Positions 1 to 7,047 of a DNA stretch of 21,122 nt are shown here, in pieces. The notes under the pieces were generated by a model, which had not been told where the DNA came from, did not search any database, and saw nothing but the letters and a program-made list of their open reading frames with translations. The DNA lies in contig CAYZRS010000077.1 of NCBI GenBank assembly GCA_964480915.1, positions 1-21,122 of the forward strand, in the 5' to 3' direction. How positions within the stretch are numbered: position 1 is the first letter of the stretch; each line of letters opens with the position of its first letter. The DNA is from CAWGCE01 sp964480915. GTDB lineage: Bacteria; Planctomycetota; Planctomycetia; Pirellulales; Pirellulaceae. The position numbers and the translations under genes are program-made.

Positions 1-54
1 TCAAATCTCAAATCTCAAATCTCAAATCTCAAATCTCAAATCTCAAATCTCAAA
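1..54. repeat. Perfect 7-bp tandem repeat (TCAAATC)
   Basis: Seven complete copies of TCAAATC followed by a partial copy (TCAAA), with no mismatch. The array begins at the first base of the window, so its true length is unknown. It ends about ten bases before the tRNA-His gene. There is no spacer between units, so it is not a CRISPR array. It is probably a slippage-prone microsatellite-like tract. Confidence 0.95.
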
Positions 55-64
55 CGACCCCAAC

Positions 65-138
65 GGTGTCTGTGGTGTACTTGGTATGCACGCCTGCCTG
101 TGAAGCAGAAAGTGCGGGTTCGAATCCCGTCGGACGCC
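65..138 (+). tRNA. tRNA-His (anticodon GTG)
   Basis: Full cloverleaf by eye. The acceptor stem is 66-72 with 131-137, and the extra G at 65 pairs with C138, the G-1:C73 hallmark of histidine tRNA. The D stem is 75-78 with 88-91. The anticodon stem is 93-97 with 105-109 (outer C-A mismatch), and the loop 98-104 carries GTG at 100-102. The T stem is 114-118 with 126-130, with loop TTCGAAT. CCA is not encoded. First of four closely spaced tRNA genes. Confidence 0.95.
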
Positions 139-178
139 CTGCGATACAAAAGCACGAAAAGAACCAAATAAGAAACGA

Positions 179-250
179 GCCTGGTGAGTGTGATCGGAAG
201 CACGGCAGACTTCGAATCTGCAGGACGGGGTTCGATTCCCTGGCTAGGTA
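179..250 (+). tRNA. tRNA-Arg (anticodon TCG)
   Basis: The acceptor stem is 179-185 with 243-249, including three G-U type pairs, and the discriminator is A250. The D stem is 188-191 with 200-203. The loop contains GG followed by A, the A20 arginine identity base. The anticodon stem is 205-209 with 217-221, and the loop 210-216 carries TCG at 212-214. The T stem is 226-230 with 238-242, with loop TTCGATT. CCA is not encoded. It reads CGA and possibly CGG codons. Confidence 0.94.
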
Positions 251-269
251 CTTTTCACTTTTTCCTATC

Positions 270-341
270 AGCCTGTGAGTGTGGCGGATCGCACGCGACT
301 TTGCGGAAGTCGTAGGCCAGGTTCAACTCCTGGACGGGCTA
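270..341 (+). tRNA. tRNA-Arg (anticodon GCG)
   Basis: The acceptor stem is 270-276 with 334-340, and the discriminator is A341. The D stem is 279-282 with 291-294, and the loop has GG then A (A20, an arginine identity base). The anticodon stem is a perfect 5 bp, 296-300 with 308-312. The seven-base loop TTGCGGA puts GCG at 303-305. The T stem is 317-321 with 329-333, with loop TTCAACT. The anticodon is the odd point: bacteria normally read CGU/CGC with an ACG tRNA whose A34 is deaminated to inosine. Every stem is intact, so the gene does not look degenerate. Confidence 0.9.
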
Positions 342-426
342 CTTGAGTTCGATCACCGGCGCAAGAGCCGGCACCGCCAAACCGATTCCATGGCGTAACG
401 AAGGACGGCCGAATCAACGGCCAAAT

Positions 427-497
427 GACGCTGGAGCCAGACGGCACGGCAACCGGTTGCAACCCGGGCGAAGTGGGTTCGACTCCCACCGGCGTCT
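427..497 (+). tRNA. tRNA-Cys (anticodon GCA)
   Basis: The acceptor stem is 427-433 with 490-496. The discriminator is T497, and U73 is the cysteine identity base. The D stem is 436-438 with 448-450. The anticodon stem is 453-456 with 464-467, and the loop 457-463 carries GCA at 459-461. The T stem is 473-477 with 485-489, with loop TTCGACT. CCA is not encoded. Last gene of the tRNA group; 498-649 after it shows no gene. Confidence 0.95.
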
Positions 498-649
498 CTT
501 TCACGAATTCCCATGCCTGTTGAAGCAAGGTTTCTGATGGCGATTTGCCCCTTGGTAACCGCACCGATTCGAACAATGGAGGAACGCACGGTCGATGACC
601 GCTCTAGAGTCCGCAGCCAGATATCACAACTAGCAAGTAGCGCGAGAGA

Positions 650-1768
650 CTAGGATACGTTGATCGTGATCGTCTCGGCCTGACCGTTCACCATCACATC
701 GAACGTGTAAGACGGTTCCGTCAGCAGCGACGCGTCTCTCACCCGAATCTGCCCTGTGACACGATCCAGCTTGAAAGGCGTCTCCACTTCGCTCACTGCC
801 GTCTGGAAGAACTGATTGACAGCAGCCGAATTGAGACCTGGCAACTGAGCCGCGTTGTCGTTCACGGCAATCGAAGGAGTTCCAGTAAACCCAAGCGTAC
901 TATTCGCTGTCGTTCGAGAGGCTCGCACAAGTTCGACGAGTTCAGGATCGCTCAGGTCGGACTGGAATTGCGCCAAATTAAGATTCAATTCCGAAGCGAA
1001 CTGCCGGAATACTTGATTGGGTGATAATGAAGTATCCCAATTCGTCTCAATGCGGCGGGTAAATAACAGGTCGGCCATCTCTTCAAAATGGCCCTGCCGA
1101 CCGGCCGCCTCGACAGCGATCGCAGCCAGCTCTGCATTCGGATGAATTTCGGTTAGCGGCAAATGACGCTGCACGATCGCGATCTCTCCATCAAAATCCT
1201 CCAGCGCCTGTTTGAACAACGGATGATAGAGCCCACAAATCGGACAAGCAAAATCGACGTACTCAATCATCAGCACGGGCGCGTCGGCGGCGCCCTGAAT
1301 GACTTCGCCGGGTTGTAGCGCCAGGGCGTCGCGGATGCTCTGTGGAATGTCTTCTGACTTAGAAAACTCAAAAATGGAATCTGCGTTGACACCATCGGCC
1401 GGTACAACACTTCCGACCACCGCGTCATCGGATGCGTTTGCAGAAATCACAAAGACATTGGGGTCCACTTGCACATTGTCGAGAACGTTGATCACACGAA
1501 GTGCGTCAACCGGATTTACAATGGAATCGTCCAACACGTCCACGAACGGCGCATCGGCCGGGCGATCGACTGGCAGCGCACCGGTAATGGAATCGGAGTA
1601 CTGGCGATTATTCAGTTCGTTAATTACGATCAACGCGTCAACCGGAGTCACCCCGTTTTGCCCGTCGACGTCAGCTGCTAGACCATCGTTATGCCAAGCG
1701 GTAAGAACCCGACGGACTTCTAGCTGTTCGAGACGCAGCGATCGGCGGTGAGATGACTTATTACGCAT
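650..1768 (-). CDS. Secreted dockerin protein with DsbA-like thioredoxin domain
   Basis: 372 aa. Residues about 8-23 (RRSLRLEQLEVRRVLTA) match the planctomycetal LEPR-XLL-type N-terminal leader. Two dockerin-like calcium-binding repeats follow (about 33-53, starting DVDGQNG, and 76-97). A DsbA/Thioredoxin_4-like domain spans about 155-325, with active site CPIC (C175, C178) and the cis-proline loop TGTPS (P298). Residues 106-135 and 330-372 look like the first and second halves of one cadherin-like repeat, so the thioredoxin domain may be inserted in it. The likely role is extracytoplasmic thiol oxidation or isomerisation, tethered through dockerin/cadherin-like modules; the substrate is unknown. 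Only a weak GGAA lies upstream of the ATG. It is transcribed divergently from the LacI-type regulator. The family calls are firm; the split-repeat reading is an inference. Confidence 0.87.
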   Translation of the reverse strand: MRNKSSHRRSLRLEQLEVRRVLTAWHNDGLAADVDGQNGVTPVDALIVINELNNRQYSDSITGALPVDRPADAPFVDVLDDSIVNPVDALRVINVLDNVQVDPNVFVISANASDDAVVGSVVPADGVNADSIFEFSKSEDIPQSIRDALALQPGEVIQGAADAPVLMIEYVDFACPICGLYHPLFKQALEDFDGEIAIVQRHLPLTEIHPNAELAAIAVEAAGRQGHFEEMADLLFTRRIETNWDTSLSPNQVFRQFASELNLNLAQFQSDLSDPELVELVRASRTTANSTLGFTGTPSIAVNDNAAQLPGLNSAAVNQFFQTAVSEVETPFKLDRVTGQIRVRDASLLTEPSYTFDVMVNGQAETITINVS

Positions 1769-1877
1769 GTTGAGTTCCAGTTTTTAGGATACTAAGAATC
1801 GATGGTTTGTCGAGTTCTTGTTGCCCATTCGACAGCAGTTTAAGGATAATGGCTTGCCCGCAGCCAGATCCCTGAGA

Positions 1878-1887
1878 CATGATCATG
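1878..1887. promoter_or_regulatory. Possible operator: perfect palindrome CATGATCATG
   Basis: A 10-bp perfect palindrome in the divergent spacer between the dockerin/DsbA gene and the LacI-family gene, about 95 bases upstream of the regulator's chosen start. LacI-type proteins bind palindromes and often regulate themselves. One palindrome of this length can easily occur by chance. Confidence 0.2.
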
Positions 1888-1981
1888 GTACATCGGGACC
1901 TTGGCAAACGACTGTAACCTGCCTCACGCACGGCCCCGGTTCACTGATAGCTCAGCAGACTTGCGAACGAAAGTAATATCG

Positions 1982-3049
1982 ATGTCAGGAAAGATCCCTC
2001 GCCTAAAACAAGTCGCCGAAGCAGCGGAAGTGTCCCTCAGCGCGGCCTCAAGGATTTTACGCGGGCAGACCGATCGATTCAGCGAGGCCACGATTACGCG
2101 CGTCAACGAAGCGGCCCAAACATTGGGTTGGCGTCCCAATCTGTTGGTCAGCGGGATGCAAACGGGCCACTCGAAGATGGTCGGAGTCCTCGTACCGCCA
2201 TTCGATTCATTTTGGGTCGATGTCCTTTCGGGGATCCACACGACACTCGCCAAACACGATTACCTACCGATCACCGTTTGGGTCGGCAACGCCGACGACC
2301 TGTCGGCGCTCAAGGACGGCGACGATGATGCTGGACTGGCTCAGCTAAGCCGACTGTTAGACCGTCGCGTGGAAGGATTAATCCTCTGGCCCCAGATGGC
2401 GGAAGCCTACAACGACCATTTCGAAACGCTCATTGAGCAACACATTCCGGTGGCCATGATCGATTACGACCACACGCTGAAGACAAACGTCTTTTCGGTT
2501 CAAACGGACGAGGATAGCGCCGGCCGCGAGATCGCCCAGCACCTTTTCGAATTGGGCCATCGTCGCATCGCGTGCGTCTCGACCGAAGAAGGCCAGTTTC
2601 ACCACTGTGCCATCTTGCGGCGCCGGCGATTTGAAGAGGCGCTGCAGTCCCTTGGCGAGTTTGAGTACACTTCATTGAGGGCCTCTGAAATATCGTCCGT
2701 CGGTGTTGATCAGATTGCCGGCATGCTATCCGAATTCCAGCCAACGGCCGTTTTCGCGGTGACCGATCATCAAGCGGCCGCCGTCTATCGAGCCGCCCAC
2801 CGCACGGAGCTCCGCATTCCGCAGCAGCTGTCGGTCGTCGGTTTCGCCGATTTGGATTTCGCTGAAAAACTCTCACCGCCGCTCACGACGGTACGACAAG
2901 ACGCCAAGAAGATAGGGCGCCTAGCAGCCGAGTACATCGTCAATCGACTGAAAACCGGTGGGGACCAGGTTGGCTCAAGTACGGTCAAAGTCGAAACCAC
3001 GCTCGTCGAACGGGCATCAACGGCACCGAAAATCAAGAACGTCCGCTAG
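1982..3049 (+). CDS. LacI-family transcriptional regulator
   Basis: 355 aa from the ATG at 1982. An upstream TTG at 1901 is in frame but would add 27 unrelated residues before the helix-turn-helix, which in this family sits at the extreme N terminus. Residues about 5-52 (IPRLKQVAEAAEVSLSAAS, then RILRG and LGWRPN) are the LacI HTH plus hinge. About 65-345 is the periplasmic-binding-protein-like effector domain, with the family-typical LLDRRVEGLILWP, HLFELGHRRIACVS and VVGFADLDFAEKLSPPLTTV segments. It should be a cytoplasmic sugar- or metabolite-responsive DNA-binding protein. No sugar-use gene adjoins it, so the regulon cannot be read from context. No clear Shine-Dalgarno is present at either start. 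Confidence 0.92.
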   Translation: MSGKIPRLKQVAEAAEVSLSAASRILRGQTDRFSEATITRVNEAAQTLGWRPNLLVSGMQTGHSKMVGVLVPPFDSFWVDVLSGIHTTLAKHDYLPITVWVGNADDLSALKDGDDDAGLAQLSRLLDRRVEGLILWPQMAEAYNDHFETLIEQHIPVAMIDYDHTLKTNVFSVQTDEDSAGREIAQHLFELGHRRIACVSTEEGQFHHCAILRRRRFEEALQSLGEFEYTSLRASEISSVGVDQIAGMLSEFQPTAVFAVTDHQAAAVYRAAHRTELRIPQQLSVVGFADLDFAEKLSPPLTTVRQDAKKIGRLAAEYIVNRLKTGGDQVGSSTVKVETTLVERASTAPKIKNVR

Positions 3050-3132
3050 CATGGCCGTTAACGTTCGGTCCGACTACACCGATTAGTTTGCCGGCACTGA
3101 ATGCTATTGGACGAGCCGGCCGATCCCAGACA

Positions 3133-4530
3133 ATGGTGGTTTCACCTCCTAGTCTCTGCTTGGCGCCGATCGTGCTTGTTTCTCGAAAATCTATTGCTCT
3201 TCATGACGTCTGGCGAGCGATTGCGATCCTCCTCTTGATGGCAGCGTTGCCGGTCCATCACTCGTTCGCGCAAGCCCCTCCCAGAGGCGCACGAAAAACG
3301 GATCGAGCGAGCACAGCGAAGCCCCATCCGGCCATTGTGCAAGTCCTCGCCAGAGATGAAGAAGGGCTGGCGCGTGGATCAGGCTCGTTAGTCTACGTCG
3401 ATCACGAGTACGGTTATGTACTGACGAACTGGCATGTCGTGCGCAGTGGGATCGAAATCGATGTCCGTTTTCCGGACGGATTCAATTCGACCGGCACCAC
3501 GGTGAAAATGGATGCCGATTGGGATTTGGCATTGGTTCGCATCTGGAAGCCGAAAGTGGATCCACTTTTGGTGGCCGGCGTGGTCCCCATCCCGGGCGAC
3601 CTCCTCACCATCGCCGGCTACGGGCAAGGGACGTTTCGTGCCGCTCAAGGCAAGTGCATTCACTACGCGGCCCCTGATGCGCTCCGCCCGTTCGAGATGG
3701 TGGAGGTTTCCGTCGAGGCGCGACAGGGCGATTCGGGGGGCCCGATTTTGAATACTCGTGGCGAACTAGCCGGCGTTTTATTTGGAGCCGGCGACGGTGC
3801 CACGACCGGGAGTCACATTGGGCGTGTCAAACGCTTCCTCGACGAAACCTTTATCGAGCAACAACGATTGGCGCAAGGATTGGACGCGCTTCCCGCTTTG
3901 GCAGCGCCCCGGCGACAGCCTCCGCCTCCCTTCGTGCCATCACAAACTCAAGTCGCCGACAGCAACCTGCCCATGCCGTCGCCGTCGCAGCGACTCGTCG
4001 AAGTGCCACGACGAAAAGACGACGCCACGGCAGACACGGACTCGACAGCGCTTTCGCTGGGACCAGCGTTGCCGCCGCATGGACCAGTGGCCCGCTTGAG
4101 CACGCCGGAACCTTTCCACGAATTGACGGAAAACAGCGAAAGCCCGATCGCCCCCAACGACCGTAACAAAGACCTTCCGAGCATCGACGATCCGCATATC
4201 GAATTGCCGACCGACGTTCACTCCGCGCCGGTGTTGGCCGACAGCGAGTCGCTCGAACTACCCGAACTGCCGATGCTCGAGCCGCCGACTTCTGGCCCCA
4301 ACCTTGTTGCCCAGCAGCCGACCGCCAGTTCATCACCCGTGCCACTGCCCGTGCTGAGCGTACCGGCCGGCGGCCCAACAAATCAGCGCTACCGATCGCC
4401 CGCATTTTCACTCAATCGATCGGTTGCTCAGCGACTGTTCGAAGCGACAAAATCGGTCCTCGCCATCATCGGTGCGATCGCCATTGTCTTTCAGTTCGCC
4501 AAGGCGAGCCTACGAAAAAAACAGGCGTAG
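3133..4530 (+). CDS. Trypsin-like serine protease with C-terminal membrane anchor
   Basis: 465 aa from the ATG at 3133; a TTG at 3088 would add 15 residues, and neither has a good ribosome site. A hydrophobic segment near residues 28-47 (AIAILLLMAALPVHHSFAQA) is a signal peptide. The S1 protease domain (about 65-240) has the triad His101 (TNWHVV), Asp131 (DWDLAL) and Ser201 (GDSGGP), so it should be active. Residues about 250-430 are a Pro/Ser/Glu-rich linker with no recognisable fold. A single transmembrane helix at about 441-456 and a Lys/Arg-rich tail end the protein. The predicted topology is a type I membrane protein with the protease outside the cytoplasmic membrane. Unlike DegP/HtrA it has no visible PDZ domain. 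It follows the LacI gene by 83 bases on the same strand; cotranscription is possible but not shown. Confidence 0.87.
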   Translation: MVVSPPSLCLAPIVLVSRKSIALHDVWRAIAILLLMAALPVHHSFAQAPPRGARKTDRASTAKPHPAIVQVLARDEEGLARGSGSLVYVDHEYGYVLTNWHVVRSGIEIDVRFPDGFNSTGTTVKMDADWDLALVRIWKPKVDPLLVAGVVPIPGDLLTIAGYGQGTFRAAQGKCIHYAAPDALRPFEMVEVSVEARQGDSGGPILNTRGELAGVLFGAGDGATTGSHIGRVKRFLDETFIEQQRLAQGLDALPALAAPRRQPPPPFVPSQTQVADSNLPMPSPSQRLVEVPRRKDDATADTDSTALSLGPALPPHGPVARLSTPEPFHELTENSESPIAPNDRNKDLPSIDDPHIELPTDVHSAPVLADSESLELPELPMLEPPTSGPNLVAQQPTASSSPVPLPVLSVPAGGPTNQRYRSPAFSLNRSVAQRLFEATKSVLAIIGAIAIVFQFAKASLRKKQA

Positions 4531-4548
4531 GAATTTTGGCAGCAGCCC

Positions 4549-4565
4549 GCTCATTGGTAATGAGC
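4549..4565. terminator. Stem-loop between convergent genes
   Basis: GCTCATT and AATGAGC form a perfect 7-bp stem with a GGT loop. It lies in the short gap between the 3' ends of the serine protease (+) and the glutathione peroxidase (-), where a two-way terminator is expected. No T-tract follows on either side, so it is not a classical intrinsic terminator. Confidence 0.35.
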
Positions 4566-4614
4566 CCCGGTCCCGAATGGCATTCACAATTCTGTCGCAG
4601 TCCATCTCTGCCAG

Positions 4615-5190
4615 TTAACGTGCGTTGGCCAGTTCTTTAGAGATCGCCGATGTCACCTCTTCAGCATCTGGCGCCGTTTTGGGAGAAAATCTTGCGACCA
4701 CTTCACCATCTCGCGAGACGAGAAACTTCTCGAAGTTCCAGCTGATCTTTCCGGTCCCCGCTGGTTCAAGATCGAGTGCGGTGAGATGCTTGTACAGATC
4801 GCAAGCGTCGGGGCCATTGACCTCAACCTTATCAAACATATCAAACGTCACATCATATTTCGACGAACAGAATGTTTGAATCTCTTCAGCCGTCCCTGGT
4901 TCCTGGCCACCGAATTGATTGCAAGGAAACCCCAACACAGCCAGCCCTTTTTCGGCGTACTTTTCGTGGATCGCTTGCAGTTGCTTGTACTGCGGCGTAA
5001 GCCCGCAGCGACTGGCGACGTTCACAATCAACAGCACTTTGCCGTGATAATCTTCGAGCGAGACATTTTCACCATCGATCTTTTTCATCGTGTAATTCAA
5101 GGCGTGATCGCTTTCGGGAGTGTGAGTTTCTTGCGCTGCACAAACGGCAACGAACAATGTGAATACTACTAGCGCAGACGTACGTAGCAT
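4615..5190 (-). CDS. Exported glutathione peroxidase-family thiol peroxidase
   Basis: 191 aa. The start at 5190 is set by a strong AGGAG seven bases upstream; an in-frame start at 5235 lacks this. The N terminus (about 1-20) is a hydrophobic signal peptide ending VCAAQE, so the enzyme is likely periplasmic. Family motifs are NVASRCG with the peroxidatic Cys62, FPCNQFGGQEPG with Gln96, and SWNFEKFLV with Trp151 and Asn152, completing the Cys/Gln/Trp/Asn tetrad. It is a cysteine, not selenocysteine, enzyme. Cys108 in FCSSKYDV is placed like the resolving cysteine of thioredoxin-dependent members, so the reductant is probably a thioredoxin-like protein rather than glutathione. It would reduce hydrogen or lipid peroxides. 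It lies 54 bases downstream of the ABC-cluster partner gene on the same strand and could be the last gene of that operon. Confidence 0.92.
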   Translation of the reverse strand: MLRTSALVVFTLFVAVCAAQETHTPESDHALNYTMKKIDGENVSLEDYHGKVLLIVNVASRCGLTPQYKQLQAIHEKYAEKGLAVLGFPCNQFGGQEPGTAEEIQTFCSSKYDVTFDMFDKVEVNGPDACDLYKHLTALDLEPAGTGKISWNFEKFLVSRDGEVVARFSPKTAPDAEEVTSAISKELANAR

Positions 5191-5244
5191 CGATAGCTCC
5201 TTGATCTCGATGGTCGACGGCAAAACCACTGCCAACGACGAATA

Positions 5245-7047
5245 CTATTGAGGCAGGGTCGCCTCAACTTCGGATTCAGATTCAGATTCGGATGTCGCCG
5301 ACTCGACGGCTTCATCTTCCGACGTTGCCGGACCGTCACTCATCATTTCGACTTCCACCCCATCTGGCAAGTCAGGCTCAACCTCGCTGGCTCCCTCAGA
5401 ATTCGTCTCTGCCGCCGGCGCCGGCTCGTTCGATTCGGGCGACAATTCGATTTCGTATTCGTAGGCGTATTCGTTGAGCAAGTCGTTCAGCAGAAACCCT
5501 TCGGGTGGAAACGACTCTTCCAGCTGAGCCAACAAATTTTTGTAGTCGACGACATCTTCCATGACGTCTTCCCCTTCGACGTCGTCGATCATGAGCGGGT
5601 ACTTCTTGAACACATCGTTCCAACGGACCCAGGCCTCTTCGTAAATATCGCGAGCCACGATCAGGTCCGCATCATCATACGCTGCCTTCGCTTTGCGGAT
5701 GAGTTTGCGCGCCTCTAACGTATTGTCTTCTTGCTCTGCTTCGCAGCGAGACTTCCAATACTCGAAATTCACGATCTCACGATAACGATCGACAATATCG
5801 ACAAGAGCTTCATTTTCGCTTGCAATCCGCGCCAAACGTTTCGCCTCTTCCCGCTTCTCGGGCGGCGCCTCCGCGGCAAGTTCGGTGTGCGAGACCTGCA
5901 GCATGTAGCCAATTTTTCGCAGCGTATCGAAATCGTCTTTCGTCAGATCGCTGGGATCCTTCGTAATTAGTTCGGCCTGTTCGGGTGGCAGATTGTCCTT
6001 GCGCTTCTGCGACACTTCTTGCCGCAACCCAGGCAGCAGTTCTTCCAGTTCCTTAACCGCTTCTTTTCCCTCGCGATCGGCCACCTCTCGGTCATTCAGA
6101 CGCATCTTGATACCGGTCGTGCTGACCAGGTCTCGGTCGCCATACTTATTCCACGCACGACCCGCGTCGCGCCAAGCTAACAGCGCTTTTTCGTCCAGGT
6201 ATCCATCCTCTTCAATCGCGTCGGCGTAGTTGATCTTCGCCTTCGGTGGATCGGAATGAAAGACGAGTGGATTCTTGCCCCGGATTGCCGTTTGCTTCTT
6301 GCCAACGACTTTCTTATTGCCTTCCATGTAGGCGTAGGCGCTCGAAAGTCGCTTGATCTGAGCCCCCGTATCGACCGCCCGCTGAGCGTCTTTAAACCAC
6401 TCGTGCGCCACCAGCCAATTGTCGGGTTTGCTGTCCGGACCGCGAACTTCGCTCATGTTGACCGGCAAGCCGGCATGAAAATCGACATCGTCGCGGAACA
6501 TCCGCCGAAACTGAACGTACTCGTCGGCGCGACCCATCTTATGGCCAAAGAACCAACCGGCATCCCAAAGCAGCAGCGGCTCGTTCTCGTTGTACTCGGT
6601 CCCTTCGACCAAATAGTCGACGCCCTTTTTCACCCAGTGGTAGCGGTGCTCGAAATTGTCAAACTCGACCGAAATGTTGTAAGCAATATTCCAAGCTTGA
6701 AACTGCCAGACCGAGACAAAGTTGGGTTGCAACTTGGCCAACTGATTCGCGGCCGCCTTGAAGCCGTCGAAGTTGTCTTTCTTCTTGTACTTGTTGGCCT
6801 GCTCCCAAAGCAAAGTCGCGGCGACGCCCCGCATCCCCAGCGTCGCCAAGCTCATCGCCGTACTGGCAGGATCGATCTTTCCTAGCTGTCCCGGCGACAG
6901 GCGATAATCGCGCCGCATTTTCGACAATACACCACCACCCTCGACGCGCGACGTTGCCGGTGCGCTCAACAGCGAGACGGGTACAAACAATACGGCAATC
7001 CCGCAAAGGTAAGCAATCTTGCGGATGAATGACTTATTCTTCGTCAT
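5245..7047 (-). CDS. Large exported helical protein coupled to ABC permease
   Basis: 600 aa; I recognise no catalytic family. Residues about 8-30 form one hydrophobic segment after a basic start (MTKNKSFIRK), either a signal peptide or a membrane anchor; the rest is soluble. About 45-520 is predicted mostly helical, with TPR-like stretches (RGVAATLLWEQANKYKKK, NQLAKLQPNFVSVWQFQAW, EYWKSRCEAE). The C terminus (about 520-600) is acidic and low-complexity, with a Ser-Glu repeat near 590. I recall similar proteins in planctomycete genomes next to ABC-2 exporters, sometimes labelled 'IRE' without functional support. Its ATG overlaps the permease stop (ATGA), so translation is probably coupled. Inferred role: extracytoplasmic partner of the exporter. 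Confidence 0.8.
   Translation of the reverse strand: MTKNKSFIRKIAYLCGIAVLFVPVSLLSAPATSRVEGGGVLSKMRRDYRLSPGQLGKIDPASTAMSLATLGMRGVAATLLWEQANKYKKKDNFDGFKAAANQLAKLQPNFVSVWQFQAWNIAYNISVEFDNFEHRYHWVKKGVDYLVEGTEYNENEPLLLWDAGWFFGHKMGRADEYVQFRRMFRDDVDFHAGLPVNMSEVRGPDSKPDNWLVAHEWFKDAQRAVDTGAQIKRLSSAYAYMEGNKKVVGKKQTAIRGKNPLVFHSDPPKAKINYADAIEEDGYLDEKALLAWRDAGRAWNKYGDRDLVSTTGIKMRLNDREVADREGKEAVKELEELLPGLRQEVSQKRKDNLPPEQAELITKDPSDLTKDDFDTLRKIGYMLQVSHTELAAEAPPEKREEAKRLARIASENEALVDIVDRYREIVNFEYWKSRCEAEQEDNTLEARKLIRKAKAAYDDADLIVARDIYEEAWVRWNDVFKKYPLMIDDVEGEDVMEDVVDYKNLLAQLEESFPPEGFLLNDLLNEYAYEYEIELSPESNEPAPAAETNSEGASEVEPDLPDGVEVEMMSDGPATSEDEAVESATSESESESEVEATLPQ
5248..5267 (-). terminator. Hairpin at the 3' end of the partner gene
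   Basis: TTGAGGC and GCCTCAA form a perfect 7-bp stem around a six-base loop, covering the last codons before the stop of the 600-aa gene. No T-tract follows. It could slow transcription or protect the upstream mRNA before the glutathione peroxidase gene; it could also be chance. Confidence 0.25.

Noticed and set aside
1..54. Heptamer array considered as a CRISPR
   Set aside because: Units are 7 bp with no spacers, and no cas gene is in the window.
268..576. Open reading frames of 60-100 codons on both strands across the tRNA region
   Set aside because: They run over folded tRNA genes and have no family similarity or ribosome site.
5273..5292. GATTCA-like direct repeats
   Set aside because: They encode the Ser-Glu repeat in the acidic tail of the 600-aa protein, so coding bias explains them.
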